A stretch of DNA of 44,558 nucleotides from a virus, in IMG/VR virus record IMGVR_UViG_3300048016_000294, positions 1 through 44,558 of that record. One strand, 5' to 3'. This document shows positions 19,350 through 27,322 of the stretch, piece after piece. Each line of letters begins with the position of its first letter. Positions within the stretch are counted from its first letter, which is position 1. The position numbers and the translations under genes are program-made. The notes under the pieces are model-generated. The model was given only the letters and a program-made list of their open reading frames with translations. It did no database searches and was not told where the DNA came from.

Positions 19350-19523
19350 ATGGATACTAATGTAAAACAACAATACTCTGATTTAATAGACACCATTGTT
19401 CGTCAAGGGGACCCCTCTGCTGCAATCGCAGCTGTTCTGGCCGCTCGGCTACCCGACGTTGTTCAAACTGTTGGAGTGACTATCGATCCGACGGCTCCTC
19501 GTGTAAACCTCAACCCAGCGTAG
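19350..19523 (+). CDS. Small head protein in the gp67/gp68 position
   Basis: 57 aa from ATG 19350, with TAAGGA ten bases upstream as a plausible ribosome site. It reads MDTNVKQQYSDLIDTIVRQG, then an Ala-rich helix and a Pro-ending tail (NLNPA). It lies between portal and protease, exactly where T4 places the prohead core proteins gp67 (80 aa) and gp68. The sequence is too short for me to claim homology. A TAAATA motif starts just after the stop. Confidence 0.6.
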   Translation: MDTNVKQQYSDLIDTIVRQGDPSAAIAAVLAARLPDVVQTVGVTIDPTAPRVNLNPA

Positions 19524-19540
19524 TAAATACCCCATACTAC
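19520..19540 (+). promoter_or_regulatory. Late promoter TAAATA at hairpin stem-loop junction, upstream of gene 21
   Basis: TAAATA at 19524-19529 lies across the 5' arm and loop of a 6-bp inverted repeat (19520-19525 with 19535-19540). The protease ATG is 20 nt further on. Confidence 0.5.
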
Positions 19541-19559
19541 ACATAAAGAGTTCACTAAA

Positions 19560-20198
19560 ATGCATACTACCTTCTTACGCGAGATTTACACTCCTGATCA
19601 AACACAATTCGTATCCGAATCCGTCCTGGACGCCAAGGGAGAGAAATTCTGGTACCTAGAAGGTATTGTGATGCAGTCTGAAATGAAAAACCGCAATGGT
19701 AGAAATTACCCAAGACAGGAAATCTCCAATGCAGTCGCAACTCTACAAGAATCAATCAACAACAAGCAGTGCTATGGTGAATTGGATCATCCACTAGATT
19801 CGCGGATCAGTGTTGAGTTAAAAAATGTTTCTCACATCTTCGAGAAACTAATGATGCGAGACAACGATGCGGTCGGCCGCATTAAAATCCTTGGCACTCC
19901 AATGGGTCAAATTGCTGCTGCAATTATTGAAGGCGGTGGACAACTTGGAGTATCCTCTCGAGGTACGGGTGATGTTGTTGAGGGTGGGAGCGTCCGCAAT
20001 TTTGTGGTCTCATGTTTAGACATCGTAGCAACACCAAGTGCTATGGGTGCTGTTCCCATGTCCATCAAGGAAGCACTCGAAGATTCGATCTCTGGTCGCC
20101 GTGTACAGACCCTAGCAGAAGCACTCCAAGAGGATAAATCTGCCCAGAAATACTTCAACACAGAAGTGCAAAAATTTCTGCGCTCGTTCTTAGGATAA
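19560..20198 (+). CDS. 21: Prohead core protease gp21
   Basis: 212 aa, the usual length for gp21 (T4 212 aa). The protein contains GELDHP (His77) and GVSSRG (130-135), the His and Ser motifs of the herpesvirus-assemblin-like phage prohead proteases, and DIVATPSA after them. It cuts scaffold, capsid N-termini and internal proteins after Glu in hydrophobic-x-Glu sites during maturation, and also removes its own ends. FVSES near residue 17-21 may be such a self site. The next three genes all start with peptides that look like substrates. It begins after a TAAATA motif and is followed by 7 nt before the next ATG. Confidence 0.93.
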   Translation: MHTTFLREIYTPDQTQFVSESVLDAKGEKFWYLEGIVMQSEMKNRNGRNYPRQEISNAVATLQESINNKQCYGELDHPLDSRISVELKNVSHIFEKLMMRDNDAVGRIKILGTPMGQIAAAIIEGGGQLGVSSRGTGDVVEGGSVRNFVVSCLDIVATPSAMGAVPMSIKEALEDSISGRRVQTLAEALQEDKSAQKYFNTEVQKFLRSFLG

Positions 20199-20205
20199 TG
20201 TCGCA

Positions 20206-20991
20206 ATGTCGACCCTGAAATTCTCAGAATACCTAGCAGAGTCGGCAGTCAACTCACTCCCATCCGTCACAATCCTCCCAGGTTCGCACGTGGACGCAGT
20301 TAAAAATGCCATGCCTGAATATGGTGACGCAGTTCGGTGTGCGAGCAATGGTGCAGTGTTATATCGTGCTGTTAAACTATCGATGAATCATTCGTATGCG
20401 GTCGATCCAAAAACTGGTACCAGAACATCGACAAATGAACACAATCACCACACCGTACTGATGTCGGATATTCTACCATCGTGGGCAAGCTATCCCAGGC
20501 GAGACAAATCTCTGTGCTGTACCAATAGTGAATATGTTGCGTTAAATTATGGCCGTCAAGTGTTTGTCACACTACCTCACAATGGCACAACTCTTGCTGT
20601 CGCACCGCTAGGGGACATGTGGGAATCTTTCTCCATTACAAACCTAGAGAATTTGGCGTGGGATATAATCGACGCGACCGCCAAAACTATATCAACCAGT
20701 TCATACAAAGCTGCTAGGTACCACGCTGAGTACCTTGAGACTCTAATCGACATAAGTTCTATCCTAGAAATTGTTGGAGTACGAGCTAATAAGGCTGAGC
20801 TCGCTGAGTGGTTGAGTACACACAACCTCATGGCAAAGTTTGACAAGTATCTCAACCCCGAAACTAATGGGTTCAAGTTGATTAGTATATCCGAGCTGCC
20901 GACTTTAACTAAGCGCTCTCACGAGATTTGGTTCTCATCACCAGCCATCCTCATTCCAGGTGATAATTTCACCGCACCAACAAACCAATGA
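20206..20991 (+). CDS. Capsid-targeted protein, ADP-ribosyltransferase-like (paralogue A)
   Basis: 261 aa. The N-terminus MSTLKFSEYLAE|SAV closely resembles the T4 capsid-targeting peptide of IPI-III (MKTYQEFIAE|A), with a gp21-type site after Glu12. The rest is related to the minus-strand protein at 37254: shared LPSWA-x-YP-(R/K)R, a Ser/Thr pair after it, NG...(V/A)xP...D-(M/L)-W. Three parts follow the R / S-T / E order of ADP-ribosyltransferases: Arg54 in LYRA, CTNSEYVALNYG at 105-116, Glu240 in SHEIWFS. T4 Alt, an injected ADP-ribosyltransferase, is packaged by the same kind of tag. Function is inferred; the family match should be tested. Its stop overlaps the next start (ATGA). Confidence 0.5.
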   Translation: MSTLKFSEYLAESAVNSLPSVTILPGSHVDAVKNAMPEYGDAVRCASNGAVLYRAVKLSMNHSYAVDPKTGTRTSTNEHNHHTVLMSDILPSWASYPRRDKSLCCTNSEYVALNYGRQVFVTLPHNGTTLAVAPLGDMWESFSITNLENLAWDIIDATAKTISTSSYKAARYHAEYLETLIDISSILEIVGVRANKAELAEWLSTHNLMAKFDKYLNPETNGFKLISISELPTLTKRSHEIWFSSPAILIPGDNFTAPTNQ

Positions 20992-21704
20992 AATTCTCAG
21001 ACTACCTATCCGAATCGATCAACGATACAGGAATATTTAAAGCAGTATTCTTTGCTGGTTCCCCGGGGGCTGGCAAGAGTTATGTATCCAAACAAATTAC
21101 ATCTGGTGGCGTAGCGCCCCGGTTAGTGAATACCGACAAAGCCTACGAACACCTGGTGCACACTGCAGGAGCACAGTTTTCTGGAACTGCTGATGAATAT
21201 GTCGATAAAGCAATGCAACTGACGCAGACGTCTCTCGTAAACTACATCAATGGTGTACTTCCGATCTACATTGACGGAACTAGTAATAGCCCCAGTTCAC
21301 TTTTTCAGCGGATGGGTATTCTAGAATCTTTTGGATATGATGTTGGAATGGTGTTTATTAATACCGATCTTGACGTTGCGTTAGATAGGGCAGCAAGTCG
21401 CGAAAGGTTTGTTCCACCTGATTTTATCAAGTCTGTCCATGCTAAAGTAAACAAGAACAAATCATTTTATGCATCTAAGTTTGGACGTAACTTCGTTGAG
21501 ATCACAAACAACGGTGAATTAACTGATGAAGTTATTTTGGGTGGATACAGAAAAATGAGTAGCTTCTTCAGCTCCCCAATACAATCACCCATTGGGCAAG
21601 ATTTAAAAGAACGCATGGTAGAGGACAGACAGCAATACCTAGCACCAAACTATTTTTCTATCGAACAGATCCAGAAAAAGGTATCAGTTTGGTATAATTC
21701 TTAG
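20988..21704 (+). CDS. Capsid-targeted P-loop kinase-like protein
   Basis: 238 aa, start codon overlapping the previous stop. MKFSDYLSE|SIND is a capsid-targeting-like peptide with a cut site after Glu9. After it comes a strand and a Walker A motif, AGSPGAGKS (23-31), then VNTDKAYEHL, and a DGT and (L)DVALDRAASRER region. That layout is like polynucleotide-kinase and zeta-toxin type kinases, which phosphorylate nucleotides, nucleic-acid ends or UDP-sugars. The substrate cannot be read from the sequence. If packaged, it would reach the host with the DNA. No membrane segment. Confidence 0.6.
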   Translation: MKFSDYLSESINDTGIFKAVFFAGSPGAGKSYVSKQITSGGVAPRLVNTDKAYEHLVHTAGAQFSGTADEYVDKAMQLTQTSLVNYINGVLPIYIDGTSNSPSSLFQRMGILESFGYDVGMVFINTDLDVALDRAASRERFVPPDFIKSVHAKVNKNKSFYASKFGRNFVEITNNGELTDEVILGGYRKMSSFFSSPIQSPIGQDLKERMVEDRQQYLAPNYFSIEQIQKKVSVWYNS

Positions 21705-21746
21705 TGTTATTCTAACCCAACAATTTAATGAAATGAGCGCGACAAA

Positions 21747-22242
21747 ATGAATTTTTTACTATCAATTCTGCCAGAATTTTTCGCAAGGTGACAGCAATAT
21801 ACCGTCAACTAATTTTGATGTATATCAATTAGATCCTGACTTAGAGTTGTCTGAAATAGGTCCCGTGCTGTTCACATCACACAATCTAGCTACAGCAACT
21901 ATGGAAATGAATCGAATTCACAAAGATCGTGGCATCGAGGTAGGTGTTCTACAGGATGGTGAATACTGGAGGCAGTATATTAAAAATGATGATGTTGCAG
22001 AAGCGACTGATTGGATAGGTTCGGCAAAAACTCACGCACCTGATCACCTCTTTAGTGACGGATCAATTTCCGAAATCGTGAAGTGGGCACTATCAGCACA
22101 TTCAGGTGATTCTAAGAGAGCACTAGCCTCATTGAGTTTCTTCTTGAATCGCAATAGTAATATATCATCAAGAATTGTTGCCAAAGTTGAGGCTGCCAAG
22201 GACATCATCAAGCGAGATGCTGAACTAGCTCAATTGAAGTAA
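21747..22242 (+). pseudogene. Capsid-targeted protein gene with apparent frameshift
   Basis: ATG 21747 encodes MNFLLSILPEF, a capsid-targeting-like leader, and stops at TGA 21789. The +1 frame continues as SQGDSNIPSTNFDVYQLD and stays open to 22242. The join falls in a run of five T (21777-21781); removing one T gives a continuous 164-aa protein. The second frame opens only after a stop at 21748 and has no ATG or GTG before its conserved part, so the two parts almost surely belong together. The main body is charged and helical toward the C-terminus. It may be a real mutation, a sequencing error in the homopolymer, or less likely a programmed shift. If translated alone, the downstream part would need TTG 21847. 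Confidence 0.6.
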
Positions 22243-22249
22243 CCATCTC

Positions 22250-24904
22250 TCAAAATACCATCGGCATATCATCATAGTCATCAGTACTATCGGTAATCTC
22301 ATCATCTAACTCACCAACTTCATACAGTGTTTGAAATGCGTCTGGGTCATAAGACGACATCTGTTTGAGCACTCTACATATCAACAACCAGGTACTGATA
22401 CAGTCATCAGTACTCCCTGTCTGTGCAGCATAACTACCCTTCGTCTGTATGTACGTTTTAATTTCGCGGATAATATCAGCGCTCTTCATACCCAACTTAC
22501 CAGCTTCTGTCATTTCCTTAAAAACCTTACAGGCTTGGAGTTTGGTACGAGCATTTGTATTCATACCTATTTGTCGTCCATCATCACTAACGATCGAGAC
22601 ATTCTCAGGCAACTTCTCATCAGTTTCGAATAGCGTTATGATACCCTCACCGACCCCATTGTTCTCGACTGTAAAATGCACCTCCCAACCTGCATCGTCC
22701 GCCTTTTTCCAGATGTACCGTAGTATTTTGTATATGTCGCCTGTTGCGCTGATATTGGAGCGAAACTCCATCATCTGCTCAAGAGTTGGATACTCAACTA
22801 CTGTCACTACTGTATAGTCCCCACCCAAACCCTTACTTGGGTCACAAGTAACAATACACTGCTTGTTATACTCCTTCGTTGGTGGAGGATTGTTGTATTG
22901 TTCAGCGTAGCTATAGTTGTTAAGATTTGTATCACGATTAATAGGAAGGGCACGCGCTTGGTAATCTTTTTCGAAATTCTTCCAAATTTTGATTCCGTGA
23001 TTTGTATCGATGGGTTCCATTGATTTCAGCGTCTGTGCAAAAATACTGGAGATCAGGAGTGGTTCAGATGATAAAAAACGGCACTCAAACTCCTGTTGCC
23101 ACACCAACAAGCCATTCTTGGATATTTCACGCTCTTTAAACGCTTCGTCGCGCCCTGGTACTTGATTCCACTCAATGGCATGCGACACAAACCCATTTGT
23201 GCCAGCCTCGGCACCTCGCCACAGTGTAGCAAACAGATCTGCATCACCGTTTGGTGTAGATGTGATGAATAGCTTACCACCAGTCGCCAGAGTAGGTGAA
23301 ATCGAAGCCCACATCAACTCCTGAACTCTAGGTGGCACGAACCCAACCTCATCCAGATATAGGATCGAAAAAGAACCACCTCGACCAGTCGTCTCGCTAG
23401 TAGCATCACTTTCAATTCGACATCCATTATCAAACTTCAAACTCAGTGCATTCCACCCATCATCCTTAACCCCTGGCTTCAACCACATTGGCAGGTGCTC
23501 GTACATGTACTTGATACGAGTAATCATGGCTCGTGAGTTTTTGTGCTTATTACTCGCGATTAGTACAGTCTTGTCCTTGCGGAAAATAGAGAACCAAAAC
23601 AAATATGCGCAACTGCTCTCAGAATTGTGTGTGAGTATTAACTCAGTCCCAGCACAAAATAGATGATCATGAGCAGCAACAGAAATACACTTAGACTGGA
23701 AGTTTGTTCCTAGCTCTGTTATACCAACTATTGTCCTACTGTTGGAATACCTAGCATGAGGGGCACTAATTCGCTGGCGGCGCAACTTGTGTGGAATCCT
23801 GAACGCATCAAATTGATCTCGTGTGATAATAAAGGATAGTCTGGTGCTGTTTGTCTGCTCGAATTCCTTAGTACTGACCTTAATGCCCAAACTTTCTATT
23901 AGTTGTTTGACGTCTGATATTAGAGTTGTGTTTTTTCTGGTTAACTGAATTGCTAGTTCAGAACCAGTGGAATTGATAAACCCATCTGTGTCCATTAATC
24001 CTTGTAGTAGCGCAATCCTATCAGAAATATGTGCCTGCTTATAACTATCTGGAATACATTTGCTTTTTACGCTCCCTGGCTTTGCCTCCTGGCGTACACC
24101 CAACAAACCAAGCTTTTGGTAGAAGCTTGAGTTTTGTATCAAGTATGATCGGCAGTTTTTACCAATTTGAACTGATGATGGTACGACTTTAAATATGAAA
24201 CCTTGATTTTGAAAGTGATTCGTGTGTTCGTCGTGGCACGTAAAGTATGCGTTTCTGGAGTGACCATCTCCTAACCACGCTCCCAATAGATAAGGCTCGA
24301 TCAACAAATCTGATTTTGAGAATTCGATTGGTTTGACTGTAGGTATGTAATATGCGTACTCGGTATACCCGTTCGACCTCAGCTTACACCAGTTACTATC
24401 TAGCAACTCCTTGGTGGTGAGAGTGCATTTTTTATGCTTTAGGAATCGATTATATGCAGTCCACTTGTGGGTTTCACTAGCGCGTATGACACTACCATCG
24501 TTAAATCTAACTTCATACATATTAGGCTCAGTGAATGTGGGAGATTCGCCAATTACTAGAGTAGGTTTACCATCACTGCCATACACGTAATCGCCAGGGT
24601 GGACATCGCCCATCCGCTTAAAGCCACTTGGTGTGAGTATTGGAGTTTCGATACACAAGTCCTTACCAGATTGCCGCGACCACTTAACAATCACATCCTT
24701 GTTGGTGTGATATTCATCAACAAGCTCTTTTTGGTAGTCGTACATCACGAATAGAGTCTGACCTCTCACGGGGTGACTGACATACACGTAATTTTCAATA
24801 AAGTACAGCGGGTCATTGAAGCACTTAGTGTATTCGATTACCTGAGCCTCAGTCAGGTCTGAAGCCTCGCCTGCTTTTTTAATTAGTGGATTTTTTGTAG
24901 CCAA
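22250..24904 (-). CDS. 17: Large terminase gp17, interrupted by an intein
   Basis: 884 aa including a 346-aa intein (residues 82-427); the spliced enzyme would be 538 aa (T4 gp17 is 610). The start is TTG 24904, supported by AAAGGGG six bases upstream and no ATG nearby. ATPase parts: SRQSGK (76-81) joined after splicing to Ser428 to make a regular GKS P-loop; Walker B ILYLDE (514-519); ITSTPNG coupling motif (547-553). Nuclease parts: Asp688 in TCDPS, Glu747 in FTVENNG, Asp833/834 in STDDC. gp17 pumps DNA into the prohead and cuts it at headful. The gene is on the minus strand in the middle of + strand head genes, tail to tail with the broken gene at 21747. Confidence 0.93.
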   Translation of the reverse strand: MATKNPLIKKAGEASDLTEAQVIEYTKCFNDPLYFIENYVYVSHPVRGQTLFVMYDYQKELVDEYHTNKDVIVKWSRQSGKDLCIETPILTPSGFKRMGDVHPGDYVYGSDGKPTLVIGESPTFTEPNMYEVRFNDGSVIRASETHKWTAYNRFLKHKKCTLTTKELLDSNWCKLRSNGYTEYAYYIPTVKPIEFSKSDLLIEPYLLGAWLGDGHSRNAYFTCHDEHTNHFQNQGFIFKVVPSSVQIGKNCRSYLIQNSSFYQKLGLLGVRQEAKPGSVKSKCIPDSYKQAHISDRIALLQGLMDTDGFINSTGSELAIQLTRKNTTLISDVKQLIESLGIKVSTKEFEQTNSTRLSFIITRDQFDAFRIPHKLRRQRISAPHARYSNSRTIVGITELGTNFQSKCISVAAHDHLFCAGTELILTHNSESSCAYLFWFSIFRKDKTVLIASNKHKNSRAMITRIKYMYEHLPMWLKPGVKDDGWNALSLKFDNGCRIESDATSETTGRGGSFSILYLDEVGFVPPRVQELMWASISPTLATGGKLFITSTPNGDADLFATLWRGAEAGTNGFVSHAIEWNQVPGRDEAFKEREISKNGLLVWQQEFECRFLSSEPLLISSIFAQTLKSMEPIDTNHGIKIWKNFEKDYQARALPINRDTNLNNYSYAEQYNNPPPTKEYNKQCIVTCDPSKGLGGDYTVVTVVEYPTLEQMMEFRSNISATGDIYKILRYIWKKADDAGWEVHFTVENNGVGEGIITLFETDEKLPENVSIVSDDGRQIGMNTNARTKLQACKVFKEMTEAGKLGMKSADIIREIKTYIQTKGSYAAQTGSTDDCISTWLLICRVLKQMSSYDPDAFQTLYEVGELDDEITDSTDDYDDMPMVF
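23624..24661 (-). other. LAGLIDADG intein in terminase P-loop, probable class 3
   Basis: Residues 82-427 of the terminase. It begins DLCIETPILTPSGF, which aligns with intein block A such that Asp82 takes position 1. It has block B ETHKW (144-148), two LAGLIDADG helices (LLGAWLGDG 206-214 and LLQGLMDTDG 299-308), block F SKCISV (404-409) and block G LTHN (424-427) before Ser428. Trp148, Cys406 and Thr425 make the WCT set of class 3 inteins, which lack a nucleophile at position 1. Placing the start at Asp82 restores GK|S; starting at Cys84 would leave a GKDLS P-loop. Confidence 0.8.
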
Positions 24905-24910
24905 CAGCCA

Positions 24911-24917
24911 CCCCTTT
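24911..24917 (-). promoter_or_regulatory. Ribosome site for the TTG start of gene 17
   Basis: Minus-strand AAAGGGG six bases before TTG 24904. It decides the start because no ATG exists before residue 54. Confidence 0.6.
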
Positions 24918-24922
24918 GAGTG

Positions 24923-24941
24923 TAAATAGTACTATTATTTA
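24923..24941. promoter_or_regulatory. Divergent late promoters, palindromic TAAATA pair
   Basis: TAAATA on + (24923-24928) faces the homing-endonuclease gene at 24977; TAAATA on minus (24941-24936) faces the terminase gene. The pair forms a near palindrome around TAGTACTATT. Confidence 0.6.
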
Positions 24942-24976
24942 CGACCCACATTTTCCGTGTATTCTCACCACATTCA

Positions 24977-26398
24977 ATGGCAACACTAACACACGAAACA
25001 TTTTTAGATAATACTAGACAACTCCACGACGGCACACAGCCCACTGATGCCATCACTGTATTACTACACTTAACAATTGTGGGTGCAACCCATGAGCCAA
25101 TCAATCAAACACCTGCAGAGCACATTCATGGAAACCAGGGCTGTCCTCGGTGGGCAACTGTATCAAAGTCTAAGAAATCTCAGACGAAGTGGACACTAGA
25201 TACCTTCTTAAAAAAAGCACACACAACTCATGGTAACAAGTATGAGTATTCTACAGTTAAGTGGACGGAGTCCGACAGCTCAAAAACACGCGTTACAATC
25301 AACTGTCCAGTTCATGGAGAATTCACACAAACGGCAGCAAATCACGTCGGCGGAAACGGTTGTCCAAGGTGTTCGGTAACAGGCGCGCTGTCCAGCGCGG
25401 ATTTTATTGAAAGCACCACTCGTGTGCATGGTGATGTGTATGACTATACCCGAGTACTACACGAATGGACACTAACTACAAAGACAGACTCTAAGGTGAT
25501 GATCACTTGTAGAACCCACGGAGATTTCTACCAAAAAATTGCCAACCACATCCACCTCAAGAATGGTTGTCCGAAGTGTGCCAAAACTTCTCGAACCACT
25601 CAACAGGGGTTTCTCACAAAAGCTCGCACGATACACGGTGACCGATATGATTACTCTAGTGTCGAGTGGTCGGAACAAACTAACGTTAACAGTAAAATTA
25701 CAATCACTTGCATGATGCACGGACTATTCACACAAAACATCCGTAACCACATTGTCGGTAAGAATGGGTGCCCGACTTGTGCAGGTAAGACCAAACTAAC
25801 AAGTCAAGTATTTGTTACCAGAGCTCGTGAGATACATGGCACCAAGTATGATTATTCACGTGTAGTCATCGGTGAAGAGTTCTTCATGAATAATACAAAA
25901 CTCATTATCGGTTGTGAGAAGCACGGTGATTTCACCCAAACCGCAGCCAAACATATAAATGCTAGGACTGGGTGTCCTGGGTGCAAAGCTAGTAAAGGTG
26001 AGGCTGCAGTTCAGATGTGGTTAGATGCTCATAGCATCGCGTACACACCTCAGAAAATGTTCGATGGTTGCATCAACACTCTCACTGGGCGTAAGCTAAA
26101 GTATGACTTTTATGTACCTGAACACAATACGTGTATTGAATTCCACGGCCAACAGCACTATCAAGCAATATTGATTGGCAATAATGACCAGGTTAACTGG
26201 ACACAACAACAGCACACGCGTGCTCAAGTTGTATTTGAAGAACAACGCCACCGAGATCGAGTGAAGGTGCAATATTGTGTTGATAATGACATCAAGATGT
26301 TGGTAATTGCATATACTGAAATCAAACAAGTTGATGTGTTGTTGACTAATTTTTTCTGTTTGGGTTTAGATGTGTCGTTAAAATCTGGAGTTCATTAA
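24977..26398 (+). CDS. Free-standing Vsr/PD-(D/E)XK-type homing endonuclease with zinc repeats
   Basis: 473 aa. It holds five units of about 60 residues of the form HG-x-x-YDYS...ITC-x-x-HG-x-F-x-Q...NH...GCPxC (DUF723-like zinc repeats). The first unit is degenerate and has lost most Cys. The C-terminal third has KYDFYVPEHNTCIEFHGQQHY followed by basic H-x-x-R helices and IKMLVIAYTE, the pattern of the Vsr-like homing endonuclease family (EDxHD/I-Bth0305I type). The zinc repeats probably bind DNA. The gene lies divergent from the intein-bearing terminase, and such enzymes cut conserved phage genes that lack the element. It is probably mobile, inserted between gp17 and gp19 genes. Confidence 0.75.
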   Translation: MATLTHETFLDNTRQLHDGTQPTDAITVLLHLTIVGATHEPINQTPAEHIHGNQGCPRWATVSKSKKSQTKWTLDTFLKKAHTTHGNKYEYSTVKWTESDSSKTRVTINCPVHGEFTQTAANHVGGNGCPRCSVTGALSSADFIESTTRVHGDVYDYTRVLHEWTLTTKTDSKVMITCRTHGDFYQKIANHIHLKNGCPKCAKTSRTTQQGFLTKARTIHGDRYDYSSVEWSEQTNVNSKITITCMMHGLFTQNIRNHIVGKNGCPTCAGKTKLTSQVFVTRAREIHGTKYDYSRVVIGEEFFMNNTKLIIGCEKHGDFTQTAAKHINARTGCPGCKASKGEAAVQMWLDAHSIAYTPQKMFDGCINTLTGRKLKYDFYVPEHNTCIEFHGQQHYQAILIGNNDQVNWTQQQHTRAQVVFEEQRHRDRVKVQYCVDNDIKMLVIAYTEIKQVDVLLTNFFCLGLDVSLKSGVH

Positions 26399-26493
26399 GT
26401 ATGTTATATTAGCACCAACTACACATTTGATGGGTAGTTCAGAATTGCAATTGCTTGGTCAGGTCTCGTGGTCTCATAAAGCACATCTCCATA

Positions 26494-26515
26494 ACACCAC
26501 AGAACTCTGTGGTGT
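26494..26515. other. Intergenic hairpin of unknown role
   Basis: 10-bp perfect inverted repeat (26494-26503 with 26506-26515) in the 180-nt gap before the tail tube gene. There is no T-run on either side. Confidence 0.5.
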
Positions 26516-26547
26516 AAACGAGTATGTACATATCTAGAGTTGAATGT

Positions 26548-26555
26548 TATAAATA
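26548..26555 (+). promoter_or_regulatory. Late promoter TATAAATA for tail tube
   Basis: Exact consensus 23 nt before the tail tube ATG; CAGGAGA ribosome site lies between. Confidence 0.75.
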
Positions 26556-26578
26556 GGGGAATACACAGGAGAAAAACA

Positions 26579-27166
26579 ATGGCTCGACTTTTAGATGTTG
26601 GTGGTGTACCCGAATTAGGTACAGCTTTCTTGCAGCCCAAACAGCAAAACAAATGGAGAATCCAATTTTTTGGAATTGGAGAACTGCCGACAAGCCAAAA
26701 CTTATCGTTGCAGTGCAAAAAAGTCGATCGTCCTGATTTGACTTTTGATAGTCACACATTGCATAGATACAACTCTCGTGCTAACTATCTCGGCAAACAT
26801 AAGTTTGGTGACCTTCAAGCAACATTCGATGATGACATCGGATCTAGCGCAAGTCGTGTTATCCAAGCTCAGTTGCAACGTCAACAACACTTGATTGGTG
26901 CAGAAGGTCCATACTTGGCTGCTTCTCAAGAAGGCTCGATGTACAAGTTTGCGACTGTACTAGATTTGTTGAATGGCAATGATGTCGTGTTAGAAACATG
27001 GACATACGAAGGTTGCCAAATAACATCATACAAGACCAGTGGACTTGACTATGCTAACAGTGATGGTTTGACTATTGATTTGACAATCCAAATCGATCAC
27101 GCATTCCAGACATTTGCTGATAACATTAAGCCTGGTGTGATGTTAGGTGGCGTTGGCCCTTACTAA
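26579..27166 (+). CDS. 19: Tail tube protein gp19
   Basis: 195 aa from ATG 26579, with CAGGAGA seven bases ahead and an exact TATAAATA promoter. T4 gp19 is 163 aa. Features of the family: an N-terminal part ending in NKWRIQFFGIGELP, then CKKVDRPDLTF and GDLQATFDDDIGSSASRVIQAQL, WTYEGCQITSY-x-x-SGLDYA, and a TIDLTIQIDHA strand. Hexameric rings stack to make the inner tail tube. Codon choice is smoother than in neighbours (fewer rare-looking codons), as expected for a highly made protein. A standard terminator follows immediately. The tail sheath gene (18) is not next to it in this window. Confidence 0.85.
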   Translation: MARLLDVGGVPELGTAFLQPKQQNKWRIQFFGIGELPTSQNLSLQCKKVDRPDLTFDSHTLHRYNSRANYLGKHKFGDLQATFDDDIGSSASRVIQAQLQRQQHLIGAEGPYLAASQEGSMYKFATVLDLLNGNDVVLETWTYEGCQITSYKTSGLDYANSDGLTIDLTIQIDHAFQTFADNIKPGVMLGGVGPY

Positions 27167-27180
27167 TTCTCAGTAATGTA

Positions 27181-27207
27181 AAAATCTGCCTTCGGGCAGA
27201 TTTTTTT
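27181..27207 (+). terminator. Rho-independent terminator after tail tube gene
   Basis: 10-bp stem AAAATCTGCC/GGCAGATTTT with TTCG tetraloop and a T7 tract. Confidence 0.9.
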
Positions 27208-27322
27208 GCACTTTCAGTCGATCAATTTGCGAAATGTTATTGTAAATGACGCGAGTAGTACCCAAAATGGAACTGATTGATACTGTTAATGTGACTCACC
27301 GCCCGTTTTTGGTCCTGCTCAA

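Noticed and set aside
24653-24655. Cys84 as first residue of the terminase intein
   Set aside because: It would leave GKDLS in the P-loop and shifts block A by two residues; starting at Asp82 fits both the P-loop and the class 3 motif set better.
24883-25104. 73-aa minus-strand open frame upstream of the terminase
   Set aside because: It crosses the divergent promoter and the start of the + strand endonuclease gene and is in another frame from gene 17.
26494-26515. Rho-independent terminator after the Vsr-like homing endonuclease gene
   Set aside because: Stem is strong but no T-run follows on either strand, and it lies about 95 nt from the stop; kept only as an unexplained hairpin.
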